A stretch of 64,000 nt of DNA from Spirometra erinaceieuropaei (Eukaryota > Platyhelminthes > Cestoda > Diphyllobothriidea > Diphyllobothriidae). How positions within the stretch are numbered: the first letter of the stretch is position 1; every line of letters begins with the position of its first letter. A program made the position numbers and the translations under genes. The stretch covers positions 182,458 through 246,457 of the forward strand of contig CACRXP010000545.1 of NCBI GenBank assembly GCA_902702965.1, written 5' to 3'. This document shows, one piece after another, positions 20,701-31,664 of this stretch. Below the pieces are notes generated by a model. That model was not told where the DNA came from, made no database searches, and saw nothing but the letters and a program-made list of their open reading frames with translations.

Positions 20701-21740
20701 GCAGACCTATGAAAATTTTTCTGAAAGGGCTATTTACACGCAGAGTCAAATATCCTGATTTTCTTCCTGTCAACTTTTAGATAATTGAACGCTTGGAGGC
20801 GCAAGGATTTTCTCCTTAAAAGAGTGGTAATCTACATCGTTTCATATTTTTCCTTTAATTTGCGCTTTGCTACCTCGTCTTCTACATCATTCCTTATGCT
20901 ACGCATCCGAATTCTTCTCATTTCAGTGACTTGGAATTCTGGCGCGCACGCAACCTCATTCGTCTGCTTCTCGAATCTATTAGCGTGTAATTTTCTTATA
21001 TAAAAATCCACCATTAAGCTAGTTCAAATAAATTCTGATTTCCACATGACTTTCGCAAATTTTATTTTCTTTCGTGACTGTCTGAGACTTTCGTTCCTTA
21101 CGGCTTACCTACACTTCCCGTCGATCAACAGGGAAAATAACTGTTGAAACAATACAATCAGGAAAAAGTCAGGTTTAACCTGAAAGATAGCCGGACGATA
21201 GCGTCCTGGACTTCTGTCTTTATGATTAGTTCTAATTATGCTGGTTCAGCTCTCTCTGTAATTCCCACGGAAAGACTACACATCGGTGATCCTCGGTCCT
21301 ACATAACATGTCGCATTTAAGGGAATGCGTCGTTCTGTCTAGTGAATGCTTCAGTATTTCACACTATGAACAAGTCGTCTCTGCTTGCATGAACTACCAC
21401 GAAGCCCTGGTTACCCAGCGACTTCGTAATCTAACAATTTGTGTCCGCGTCCACAACACTGTCCTAGGTACCAGTGGCACATTCTCCACAATATTCCTAA
21501 ATTGCGACGACAGAGACATTCTAGTTAAGTAAAAATTCCGACATTCTACAGCCCACAACTGCACCTCCTCTGCAACGTTATTTCTGCGATCTCGCAGTCA
21601 TACATGTCGGGTTCATTCATATATGGGCATTTAAAATAAGAATGACAATACATATTTTCGAGCTAAATCCAATTAGGTGGTCCAGATAACGACAAACACA
21701 AGTTATATATCTGCATATATATGCATATTTCGAAAGAAAT
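20700..21740. repeat. Duplicated sequence with a diverged relative at 37500-37900
   Basis: About 21180-21540 resembles 37560-37900 (GATAGCGTCCTGGACTTCTG versus its relative), so it belongs to an interspersed family. A 74-residue frame at 21308-21532 is kept in copy B (59551-59775), but with at least four amino-acid changes, so selection is not evident. A (TA)n-like tract lies at 21703-21725, at the end of the next PLE. Confidence 0.4.
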
Positions 21741-21744
21741 AAGT

Positions 21745-22760
21745 TCTTCGGGAGAGACAAACTAGTCCAATTGTAAATTGTTGACCTTGCTTACCCAAGT
21801 CACCTTCAACCGTGAAGTAGGTGTGCAAAATAGTTAACAATTGAACGTGCCTAAAATCGATTTTGCCCTGTCACTTCTGCGGGCATAATGTCCTGATTGG
21901 CCAATGCCTTTTCCACTTCTTTTTGAGGCTGCTGTACACCGCATCCAATTCTACGTGTCGGTTGATGCATGAGTTATCAGAATGGATGGCCTCTAAACGT
22001 TCACGGCCCTTCCTAGAGGAGTAGACACCTACGATGCGAGTCCTGTCCCAGTCGAATTTGTGTCCAGTTTCCAGCGTATGCATGGCAGCTTGGGACTAGC
22101 GGTCTCGCCTATTTACGACCACCTGATTTTCGTGTACTCGTGCAGAGGCCGATTTTGCAGGTTGACCGCAGTGAACCGCATTACAGGTGTTGCATGGTAT
22201 CATAAATACTACTTCCTTCTTGTATAAATAGCCACCCCTATCCTTAGGGTGCATAAGCTGGTTTCGAATTCTAGTTGTCGGCTTATGCGCCTCACGTAGT
22301 TGGTGCTCCTTCAGATGTCTTTCAACTAGTTCGGATATATTCTTAATGTGCGGAAGTGTTCGCCAGTTTTTTCAGTTTGGGCGCCTGATCGGAACAATCT
22401 ACTTCCTTGTCCTTTTCTTTTAACTCCTGTCGTTTCATGCATCGGTGCAAAAAATATCTAGGATGTCCATTCCGGCAAAACAGATTGAAAAAAATATTTA
22501 GTTCTGTTTGATAGGTTTCGTTGTCAGAACAGTAAGTTCTTGTTCGGTTAATGATTCTGTTCCCGGCGCTTCATTTGTGAGAGATTGGGTTATTGCTATC
22601 GTAATGTAAAAGTATTTCCGCCTAGGTCTCGTTGCGGCAAACCGAAGAGTGGAATGTCCCGACGGCCTTTCTCGATACGAGGATATCAAGAAACGGGAGT
22701 TTGTTGTCAGCCTCTTTCTCGGGTGTGGAAGAGATTCCTGGTAGTGTCGCCTGCCTTACT
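21745..22760 (-). pseudogene. PLE remnant: RT thumb plus GIY-YIG endonuclease (copy A)
   Basis: Minus strand. It starts abruptly at EKEADNKLPFLDILVSRK (about 22740), followed after a frameshift by LHYDSNNPISHKRS and CRNGHPRYFLHRC, the PLE RT C-terminal signatures. The endonuclease follows (IPCNTCNAVHCGQ; ASARVHENQV), then after an in-frame stop LETGHKFDWDRTRIVGVYSS and INRHVELDAVY, ending at 21871. A stem-rich module resembling the PLE-3 end lies at 21745-21830, and a TA-rich tract follows. It is 5'-truncated. It directly abuts the next PLE's 3' end. Confidence 0.7.
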
Positions 22761-22783
22761 GATCCTTTCAGGACTGCCTTGTA

Positions 22784-24135
22784 CGCAAAGCCTGTTAGGC
22801 GGGGTGTAGATCTATACTCGGTTGAGTGTACCAGTCGAGGATTAGCTTTTGGGATACGATCCGCACATATTCTCATTGGCTCGAAAAATTAGCCTCGCTT
22901 TCTCAAAGGCAAAACCGTGGTTCAGCTCTCGTATGTGACCATAGACCAAAGACAGCTTGTCCTTGCGGTTTGTTGCAAGTTGGTGTTCGTGCAATCGTGT
23001 ACCGAGGCATTTGCTCGTTTCACCAAAATACCTCGCACTGCAATTCAAGCATGGTATGCTGTAGACCACATCTGACCGTTCTGCTGTTGGAAGCGGGTCT
23101 TTGGGCTTCATGATTTGCTGTCTGATGGTGCATTCTGGATTATGAGCCATGCCAATCCCAAAAGGTTTCAGGATTCTCGCCGTCGTCTCTGATACGTTCT
23201 ACACATATATTATTGAGAGCCAGAACTTGGGCTTTTCTCCTCTCGACCGTTCAAAATGAGGCTTTTTGATGCAATTGCGTATAATAGACTGTGGTTGGCC
23301 GCTGGCTTTAAAAATGGCCTGCAAGTAATTCGCCTCCCCCTTCTTCCGCACTGTCGTCGGTACAGTGTGTTTGAACAGGTTGAAAGAGAGTTCTGAAACA
23401 ACCGCGTTTATAACCAACAAGACGGTCGCTTCAGAAATGGAAGATTGCGCCTAGTACTTGTTTACTTACGGTAAACCGTGGTTCTTATCGTCCCGTCTGC
23501 GATTTCGTAACTTGTACGTCCTGGAAGGACAACTGATTGTTGACTTCCCCCTCCACAGTAAACTGAATGTCGGGGAAAGATTGCATTTTACAATGCCTTG
23601 AAAGCCTTTACCTCGCAACTCTTGAGTACAAGGACGTTTCGTCGACATATCTGGCCTAGAACTTTGGGGGGTACGAGCTGAGGACCAGCTGCTCGAGCCT
23701 TGGCAAAACAGCTTCGGCAATTAGTCTAGACGGAGGCGAGCCCATCGGTGTCCGCAACCTTTGCTCATAGACGTGGCCGTTGAATGTGAAGAAGGTCTTA
23801 AGACGCAGTTTTAGGAGCTCGATGGTGTGTGCTCGTTTGAGCAGTTGGTCAGTCTCATCATACTTTTTCTGGGGAAAACCGTCAATTTTGTCGATAGCCA
23901 GCGCGGGTGGGATGGCGATGAACAATGAGATCACGTCAAAAGAAGCCATTACCGCATCTGCCTCCACTTCGAGATGTTTGATGCGCGTCAAGCACTTTTC
24001 AGCCTTTTGAGCCTTTTGAATAATCAGACACCATATTAGTCTTGATTTCTTATTTAGGGTCTCATATAAACAGAATATGCTGAAGATGAATATGTTCGCA
24101 GACCATAACAGACCTAACAATAGATTTATAAGCAA
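22784..24135 (-). pseudogene. PLE reverse transcriptase and GIY-YIG endonuclease, left arm of inverted pair
   Basis: Minus strand. The RT has motif A (MASFDVISLFIAIP), motif B (RTPMGSPPSRLIAEAVLPRL) and motif C, which reads YVDE instead of YVDD. A stop replaces the residue (normally W) three codons before the motif-C tyrosine. Further frame breaks separate the RT from the endonuclease, which reads VVYSIPCLNCSARYFGET and TRLHEHQLATNRKD (22842-23150). The endonuclease C-terminus continues to about 22784. The element is dead as an RT. The same stop and YVDE occur in 26907-28258 and 61000-62376. Confidence 0.8.
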
Positions 24136-24380
24136 ATATACTACTAGACTTCCCTGAATAAATAGTCAAAACGATCGAACATCTGTCCCATAAGATATGT
24201 GATCTTATGGAATGCTATCGCAGGCACTATTCAATAATTTTAATAGCGCCACAGAATCTACTTCTTATGACCTTGTTAATGTAAATGACAGGGGAATAGG
24301 AAAAATTAAGGATTTGAAGGGCGAGTCGAGCCATTACAAACAATTTAAAATTATTTACGGAAATGAGGAGCAAGCTCCAC
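22842..24380. repeat. Inverted repeat, left arm
   Basis: Reverse complement of 26662-28200 with constant coordinate sum 51042, that is, no indels. The portion 22916-24338 appears identical in every stretch I compared. Outside it the two arms differ at several positions. Confidence 0.9.
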
Positions 24381-25308
24381 TGCTGCTGAACAGGAGATAA
24401 GCACTCCGAGATGCCCACCCGACGATTTTTTCTGTGGAACTTCTCACACCCCGAGCGGAAGAGATGAAGGGAACTCCTATGAAGATACAATACATTATTG
24501 AATGGAAAAATCGTAAATGTTCGGAGCTCATTCCTATAGACACAACCACTAACATTGATCATAATGAAAATTCAGGTTTTAGGAAAAGAACGTTCCTATC
24601 TGCCACACCGAACAGGGAAAATAACTGCCAACACATTAACGTCCGGTTTGATCAATCAGCAGCAGACTCGAAAGCGGACAAAGGACCGGAAAACTCACAC
24701 GAAATATCTAGCAAATTTGACCCGTGACTGTGAGGCAATGTGGCCTAAACTAAAGATGAGTGGCGCAACTAATTTGAATTTCCTGACCGTAACAGTCCAC
24801 CCAATCAAACTCTTGATGGTAACGACGCGATAATAATGATTTTTTTATTAAAGACCCGTTGGGGTCCATCAAAGCAATTAAAAAATTGGCATGCGAATTG
24901 TAGACGAGGTAGGTAGGATCTGTACAAAATGCAATTCATAGATTTTGAATTAGTAGTCCGTTAAGAAAAATTACTAGTGAGGTGTGAAAAAACTCCACTG
25001 AAAAATTTAAAAATGATTGGATTAATTTTACAGCAGAAAAAAAACCCCTCGATAAAAAATAACAGAAAATGCGGGCACGACTTGCCTGTATGTGGCGGTA
25101 ATAGCGGATTATAATCGAACATCGTCAGGGCAGAAATAAATGTCAGCCTTAAGGGGTACGTATGCGGGTTGGACAGGACTGGCCTGCATGCGGTATTGTA
25201 TACGGGATTCAGAACTGACATCGTCACGGCCGGATTAATACGCCGGATGAGACTATTCGCGTCAAAGAGGCCAGTAGAGAGGAACCCAGACGCGATCGGC
25301 CACAGTAT
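24381..25308. other. Right end of duplication copy A, no recognised gene
   Basis: Shared with 62600-63543. It contains A-rich stretches at 24838-24850 and 25035-25060 and a thymidine run. A plus-strand frame at 24434-24727 has no recognisable domain and is disrupted in copy B by indels. It may be LINE 3' UTR sequence. Confidence 0.4.
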
Positions 25309-26661
25309 GCATCCAGCCCAACCGAGGAGCGGGGAAGGGAGGTACGACCAAACTACTAGTAGACGGCAACTACTGAGGGTTTCGCCGTGAGCGTCGACAG
25401 ACCGCATGAGGTCAAAATGCGGGAGATGACATCGAGAACCGCGAAAACCGTCGCTATGGCGGATTAGTGATAACAGTGGACTTAGAAACCAATTTAAAAC
25501 AAAGGTGCGTAATGATATAATTGAGGGTTACCAATTGATCTGCCAATAAATCCCAGTAGGACCCTTCTCAAAGTAAAGAACAGGCGTGTTATGGGATGAG
25601 ACAGATAACAGTGCCTTAATGCTTACGGGTGTATGATGTGTGCGTAATTTCGACTTTAATACATGTAACTTAGTTGATGACCTTATTTCTGGATGAAGAT
25701 TATTCCAAAGGAAAGCATATTTGGAAGCAAAGAAGAGGGAGTGCTTAAATGTAGCGCAAAGAGGCGGCGGAATCACCATGGAGGACTTGCGCGTGGCATA
25801 AGACCGATCTCTTGGAGTGTGTGTCCATGAGTGGAAGATTGGAGCTAGAGTTGATGCGAAAAGGAAGCAAAGGTCAGCTTCTAGTCTTCTAACCCACAAA
25901 AACTTAATGTTCGTCAGCTGGCATCTTCGAGTATTAGAAATACCGGAGGCAACTTGAGATAACAGTTTCCGAGTGAAAACCCTCTGAACATTTTCGAACT
26001 TATAGCGCTCGCAGACATTCATTAAACCAAAGAAAGGACAGCAGTATTCGAGGACTGGAAGAACAAACATTTTATAAATTCTTAGCTTCATTTCCGGAAG
26101 GAATAAATTATGCGATATAAATTCACACATAGGCGCGGCTTTGGCAGAGATCCTATCTGCATAAATTAACAAAGCAAGATTATTCGTATAACTTAAACCG
26201 AGGTCCTTTATGGTGAGGCACTCTGAGAGTGAGTTATTCTGACAAATTATGGCACTAGGAAGTTTTGCGGGACGAAAAGACGTGAAACTACAATTAAATG
26301 ATGAAAATTCCATCTGTCATGTTGAACCCCATCTGCTTAAACGTAGTAAATTGGCATTTATTTATTCAACAAAAACGTTTGCAGTGTCCCTAGAATATGA
26401 ATAAACACACTTGAGGTCATCGGCATAAATAGTAGTTTGCGAATTTTCGAGTTCAGCCGAAATATAATTGATGTACATAAGTAAGAGTAGCGGATCCAGA
26501 ACCGTACCTTGAAATATGCCACTCGTGATCCAGTGAGGTCTGGAGTAGATATTACCGACCATAACTGTCTGAAATCGGCGGGACAGATAGGAGCTTAGAG
26601 TGTAGATTGGAGATGGCCGGATGCTGAGAGCTTCCAACTTTACTAAAAGACTGAAAAGGCT
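25309..26661 (-). mobile_element. 5'-truncated LINE (CR1/L2-like), spacer of the inverted PLE pair
   Basis: Minus strand. 26362-26637 carries RT motif B (TSGIFQGTVLDPLLLLMYIN) and motif C (YADD). 25528-26313 carries the RT C-terminal part, including KDLGLSYTNNL and KMFVLPVLEYCCPFF, then FENVQRVFTRKL. A stop near 26360 separates the blocks. Fingers, endonuclease and ORF1 are missing, so it is 5'-truncated at the PLE junction near 26661. The exact 3' end lies between 25309 and 25520 and was not fixed. Confidence 0.75.
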
Positions 26662-28200
26662 GTGGAGCTAGTACCCCATTTCCGTTAATAATTTTTAATT
26701 GTCTGTAATGGCTCGACTCGCCCTTCAAATCCTTAATTTTTCCTATTCCCCTGTCATTTACATTAACAAGGTCATAAGAAGTAGATTCTGTGGCGCTATT
26801 AAAATTATTGAATAGTGCCTGCGATAGCATTCCATAAGATCACATATCTTATGGGACAGATGTTCGATCGTTTTGACTATTTATTCAGGGAAGTCTAGTA
26901 GTATATTTGCTTATAAATCTATTGTTAGGTCTGTTATGGTCTGCGAACATATTCATCTTCAGCATATTCTGTTTATATGAGACCCTAAATAAGAAATCAA
27001 GACTAATATGGTGTCTGATTATTCAAAAGGCTCAAAAGGCTGAAAAGTGCTTGACGCGCATCAAACATCTCGAAGTGGAGGCAGATGCGGTAATGGCTTC
27101 TTTTGACGTGATCTCATTGTTCATCGCCATCCCACCCGCGCTGGCTATCGACAAAATTGACGGTTTTCCCCAGAAAAAGTATGATGAGACTGACCAACTG
27201 CTCAAACGAGCACACACCATCGAGCTCCTAAAACTGCGTCTTAAGACCTTCTTCACATTCAACGGCCACGTCTATGAGCAAAGGTTGCGGACACCGATGG
27301 GCTCGCCTCCGTCTAGACTAATTGCCGAAGCTGTTTTGCCAAGGCTCGAGCAGCTGGTCCTCAGCTCGTACCCCCCAAAGTTCTAGGCCAGATATGTCGA
27401 CGAAACGTCCTTGTACTCAAGAGTTGCGAGGTAAAGGCTTTCAAGGCATTGTAAAATGCAATCTTTCCCCGACATTCAGTTTACTGTGGAGGGGGAAGTC
27501 AACAATCAGTTGTCCTTCCAGGACGTACAAGTTACGAAATCGCAGACGGGACGATAAGAACCACGGTTTACCGTAAGTAAACAAGTACTAGGCGCAATCT
27601 TCCATTTCTGAAGCGACCGTCTTGTTGGTTATAAACGCGGTTGTTTCAGAACTCTCTTTCAACCTGTTCAAACACACTGTACCGACGACAGTGCGGAAGA
27701 AGGGGGAGGCGAATTACTTGCAGGCCATTTTTAAAGCCAGCGGCCAACCACAGTCTATTATACGCAATTGCATCAAAAAGCCTCATTTTGAACGGTCGAG
27801 AGGAGAAAAGCCCAAGTTCTGGCTCTCAATAATATATGTGTAGAACGTATCAGAGACGACGGCGAGAATCCTGAAACCTTTTGGGATTGGCATGGCTCAT
27901 AATCCAGAATGCACCATCAGACAGCAAATCATGAAGCCCAAAGACCCGCTTCCAACAGCAGAACGGTCAGATGTGGTCTACAGCATACCATGCTTGAATT
28001 GCAGTGCGAGGTATTTTGGTGAAACGAGCAAATGCCTCGGTACACGATTGCACGAACACCAACTTGCAACAAACCGCAAGGACAAGCTGTCTTTGGTCTA
28101 TGGTCACATACGAGAGCTGAACCACGATTTTGCCTTTGAGAAAGCGAGGCCAATTGTTCGAGCCAATGAGAATATGGGCAAATCGGATCCCGAAAGTTAA
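26662..28200. repeat. Inverted repeat, right arm
   Basis: Partner of 22842-24380. At the inner edge (26703 and beyond) it matches copy B bases (GACAATTAAAAATTATT) better than the left arm does. At the outer edge it differs from both. Only the central tract is identical to the left arm. Confidence 0.9.
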
Positions 28201-28258
28201 TCCTTGACTGGTACCCTCAACCGAGCTATAGATCTACACACCGCCTACCAGACGCTGC
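26907..28258 (+). pseudogene. PLE reverse transcriptase and GIY-YIG endonuclease, right arm
   Basis: Plus-strand copy of the left-arm PLE. It has the same RT motifs A and B, the same stop before motif C and the same YVDE. The endonuclease is at 27892-28200 (VVYSIPCLNCSARYFGET), and its C-terminus continues to about 28258 (LNRAIDLHTAYQTLRARLGS). Here the endonuclease tail is open further than in the left arm. Because the inactivating changes are shared, this is a DNA-level copy, not a separate retrotransposition event. Confidence 0.8.
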
Positions 28259-28667
28259 GTGCAAGGCTCGGATCAGTCCGGACCGTACCAGTAAGGCAAG
28301 CGAGCATGTGGGACCGAGAGTCAACGCTCACGGAAAGGAGCGGAATTGGGGGCCAGAGGTCATGTGACCAAAGCCGAACACTGCCTCACCGACGCGCCCG
28401 CGGAGCTGAATGCTGCTCAACTGAACAGCAACGACCGATCAGTCCACCGGCTGACGTGGGAGGGGCCAAGCGTCACGTTGATTTGACCACAATTACGCCG
28501 ACCCCAAAGGGAACAAAGGCCACGCAGGCCTGTCAGCGGTCAGCCGCGCGGAGAGCTAAGGCAGTCAGCGGCAAACAGGCAGGTCAAAGTTCGTGCGTCC
28601 AGCACGGCTATCATACGAGGCAAGCGGCAAGACTGAACAACTCAAGATCGGCAAGTGCAACAACTAC

Positions 28668-28713
28668 GCTACTCTGATGATGGCAACGAGGAAGTTTCCG
28701 AAACGTCAGTTCG
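28668..28713 (+). ncRNA. Hammerhead-like motif downstream of PLE right arm
   Basis: CTGATGA is at 28674-28680, GAAA at 28700-28703 and the CGTC cleavage region ends at 28707. Stem II is GG-AAC with GTT-CC around a C/T mismatch, plus one extra T after the core box. ACT before the core pairs with AGT after the cleavage site. The motif lies about 420 bp after the endonuclease of the plus-strand PLE. The CGTC stem III is extremely short, as in PLE-type hammerheads. Activity is uncertain. Confidence 0.55.
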
Positions 28714-28879
28714 AATACAAAATGGTCCATGAATTCGCCCTCTCTTCTTCTTCGTCTTCTTCGGGAGATGATGAACGCGATACAATGTCTGGACCTCGAA
28801 TCGTTACGCATTTCGATATATATATATGTAGATCTGAGTTGGTATGCACTCCAAGTGGATATAATTTAAAAATAGAATG

Positions 28880-28953
28880 CGTTCTTCGGAAAAGTCGAGT
28901 TGTACTCGTAAATTTTCGAGCTGGTGACACCATCCCGTCGTCAGACGAAATGA
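28880..28953 (-). ncRNA. Minus-strand hammerhead-like end module of PLE-3
   Basis: Read on minus: CTGACGA (28944-28938), a stem-loop built on TGGTG/CACCA, GAAA (28917-28914), a CGAGT/ACTCG hairpin, and a closing TTTTC. Single extra bases flank the core box on both sides, so the fold is not canonical. The same module recurs at 5663-5693 and, half of it, in the palindrome at 5420-5513. It lies 140-215 bp past the PLE-3 stop, the expected place for a PLE terminal module. Confidence 0.35.
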
Positions 28954-29092
28954 AATCATAGGAGAAATCTAGGTTGCCACAGTAGACTAGTTGGTGATAG
29001 AACAGAAATACTGCTGACTTGTGAGTGGGGGGCTGCCGAGGTCATGGTAGGTCCTTAAATGAGGATGAGGATAGGGAGAGAAGGCGGAACAA

Positions 29093-29800
29093 CTACGGCG
29101 CATTGTGCTGGAGCGGGTGGGTGGGTTGTGAATCAGTTGGAATGCGGTCGGCTGCATTCACGGTCGTTGATGCGTGATTAGGCCAGGGGGCAGTCAGTCG
29201 TGAACGTAGACCCTCGTAATGGACATCTAAGTCAACATGACGGTTGACAATACCCGCATTGGAGTACCAGACCTCGAGGAATTCTCTCGCTCGTTTTGTG
29301 TTAGACATGGTGACGACCTCAGTGCCATGCCAATTAAATCGGTGGTCGTACTCGACTGCATGGGCAAAGACGAGGGACAGGGTGTCTCGGCGACGCATGG
29401 CTAATTTTTGTTCATTGAAACGGGTGCCCAGGTGTTGACCCGTATGGCCAACATGCACGCAAGAGGAATAAGCGCCTAGGATGCGATAGATTGCATTCGT
29501 TTGCTGCTCTTTGGAGATGGGATCCTTCACTCGAGATAGTGCTGCGCGTAATGAAGATGCCGGTTTGTGGGCAACGTGAATACCCAAACGGTTGAACGGT
29601 CGGGCGATTATTTCAGAAGTTCCACGCATATATGGCAAGGAGTAGAACTTTTGTGTCATAATCTCTCCGATGTGGGTGGGGTTTTGCGACTGTGTCTGGT
29701 GTCTGAGGCAGTTCTTTAAAAAACTTAGTGGATATCCGTTATAGCGGAATACTCGATACAGGGGAGCAAGCTCTTTGTTTAGGCTGGCGTATAAGCCGTC
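29093..29800 (-). pseudogene. PLE-3: RT thumb end and GIY-YIG endonuclease
   Basis: Minus strand. Coding similarity begins near 29800 (LANDGLYASLNKEL) with VFRYNGYPLSFLKNC, the PLE RT C-terminus. The linker (FNRLGIHVAHKP) precedes the endonuclease: IYRILGAYSSCVHVGHTGQH, TRFNEQKLAMRRRD, HRFNW and IVNRHVDLDVHYEGLRSRL, ending at 29093. The endonuclease is uninterrupted for 188 codons from an internal Met, the longest intact one here. The first cysteine of the I-P-C-x2-C motif is missing (ILGAYSSC). The RT catalytic core is missing, so the copy is 5'-truncated. Confidence 0.78.
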
Positions 29801-29804
29801 GTTA

Positions 29805-30120
29805 GCCAGTCATAACCAACCGCGAAGTGTGGAACACATGAGCCTCGAACTCGCGATCTGTTGGTTAGAAGTCCACGCCTCTAACCACTGGGCCACGAGC
29901 CGTTGCCCTGTCGCTTTCGATCAGGAATATACAATGGTAGGGGAGGCGCTCACCGATCGTTCTTACGGAACTCACTCGTTCCGTTGTGCTTTATGGGCTC
30001 TCTCTCGAGCCCAACTATTAGCCTCGGGTGTTCCACACTTCGGGGTTGGGTATGACTGGCTGGAGACGGCTAATAAACCTGAAATGGCCATTTCCGCCTC
30101 CCCTGTCTTTGTCGGTAATG
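29805..30120 (-). repeat. tRNA-derived SINE in a palindromic arrangement
   Basis: On minus, 29838-29905 carries box A (TGGCCCAGTGG) and a box B-like AGTTCGAGGCT at tRNA spacing. Arms 29805-29837 and 30028-30060 are reverse complements with two mismatches in 33 bp, so two units sit head-to-head around the tRNA-like part. The family is dispersed: related pieces are at 6107-6447, 38820-38960, 40580-40740 and 63544-63660. Confidence 0.6.
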
Positions 30121-31081
30121 CCGTTCTACAATCGGTTTTTACCGCCCTCTATGTCCCCATACAATCACCTCACACGTCGACCTGGTCGGTCACTTGCCAA
30201 TTTATCGCACAGAGACTGGCGAACGAGTGCCTGGAGCACCCATATACACTCACCGCATCCGCTTCAGTTACCCTCACTGCACCCGTACATTCACACACCG
30301 CATGGGCCTATTAGGCCACAGGCGCATTCAACGGCCGCTAAACCATACCATCACATCTTCCCACACCTGCACCACACAACATAATCACCTACCACAAGCA
30401 TCCAATTGCGACTTCCCACGCAAGTTGGAAGTGAACTTCTCGGCTACCTTTCCATGCGGCCTTTTTGCTACATGTGTGATTCAAGTCAGAGGCTATCACG
30501 GCGCGTTTAGCACTGTGGATTGAAAGGCTACCGACTGACGTCCCAACTCAGTCCATGCAGTCAGTCTAGTTGAGTGCGCGTTTGTGGCAGACGGGTGGAC
30601 TGAGAACCAGGCTAAAGCGGATCCTTCCTAGCGTGACCTACNNGGGTTGAGCAGGCCGTGTATGTTGCGCGCGCAGATATGGTCATTAGACAACGTCAGC
30701 CACCGCACCCATTCCCTGCCCCAGTCTGCTGACCGCCTCGGACAGTGGCTGGGGCATTGGAATGGGAAGGAAGAGCGGGGTCGACGACTCAGCGCATTTT
30801 CCTCACTATAAATAACCTAACGCATCTGAAACTATGCGGGTGAGCCGAAAGCCTTGGCTTGGAGGGTTGCCAACTTTCGGTGTAGCATGGAGCTTGCAGG
30901 CGGCCCAGTAATGCGTGTTTACGTGGCGTGATCGGCTGGTGGTCTGAGTGTCAGGCTGCAATGGCTTATTCCTGGTGTGTCCTTTATGACACTAACACTC
31001 CGAGAGACCCGAGCCAAGGTGCGACTTTTGCCGCGCCAGCTCTTTTTGTTGTTTGTCAAAATTCTGGTCCAATGTATGTTG
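30121..31081. other. Unclassified sequence with a 2-base gap
   Basis: No domain recognised. Two Ns at 30642-30643 mark a base-level assembly gap. Plus-strand frames at 30028-30523 overlap the SINE and are histidine-, threonine- and proline-rich, probably non-coding. Confidence 0.5.
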
Positions 31082-31664
31082 TACAGTGCGTGACCGATCT
31101 AATGAAATGTTGGCCGAAATTCTGAAATGTGTTTTCGATTAGGAAGGATTACTTAGGTGGGGTTTTAATACTTATTAGCGTGCAGCATATTCCTATAGCA
31201 TTTCGGACTCAGCAGAATGTCGGCGTTTGGATGCACTCCTTTTTGACCTTCTGCAGAAACTGCGATCAGCAAAAAATGACTACTTAAGTAGCATGCATTT
31301 TTCATATTTATTTCCGATGGTTTTACAAATTCAAGAATAGTTTATAGAAAACGTACACAAAAATATGTCTTCTTACACTCGCTTGTTAGAAAATCAACCT
31401 GTCTTCATATTTTATACCCGATGAAAGTGTACATTCAAGTTTTCAAAAAGTTTTGCAGTCCCCGGATACTCTTGAGCCTGATCTACCATTGCATCAGCTT
31501 TTAGCGATTTCAGTCTACAAGGTGCATGTTTTCCGCATGAGGAAATGCTATAGGATTATTCCGCAAGCTAATCAATTTTGCACTCCCACCTAAGTAATCC
31601 TTCCTAATCGAAAACAAATTTCAGAATTTCGGGCAATATTTCATGAGATCGGTCACGCACTGTA
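31082..31664. mobile_element. Foldback/MITE element, 583-bp member
   Basis: The outer 80-85 bp at both ends are reverse complements, beginning TACAGTGCGTGACCGATCT. Internal motifs (ATGAAAT, GAAATTCTGAAATG, GTTTTCG) match the 995-bp family, so this is a shorter, diverged relative. TA ends fit Tc1/mariner-type insertion. No transposase. Confidence 0.75.

Larger units (their letters stand above)
6448..25308 (+). repeat. Segmental duplication, copy A (about 18.9 kb)
   Basis: Colinear and same-orientation match to 41049-63543. Left edge: both copies begin at CGGCCGGACCCGCATC. Right edge: both end at ACAGTAT, after which they diverge. In a 120-bp stretch (7497-7617 versus 42091-42211) I counted four differences. 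Landmarks in the same order in both copies: telomere-like tract, 995-bp foldback elements, candidate signal-peptide exon and micro-exon, PLE endonuclease fragment, CR1 fragment, and two PLEs. Confidence 0.9.

Noticed and set aside
21308..21532. 74-codon frame conserved in both duplication copies
   Set aside because: The two copies differ at four or more amino acids in 74 and the region belongs to a dispersed repeat, so there is no sign of selection.
29838..29905. Functional tRNA gene on minus
   Set aside because: Box A and box B are present but the acceptor ends do not pair, and the unit is part of a dispersed family.
29775..30523. Overlapping plus-strand frames of 109-179 codons
   Set aside because: They run through the SINE palindrome and a histidine/threonine/proline-rich low-complexity stretch in three frames.
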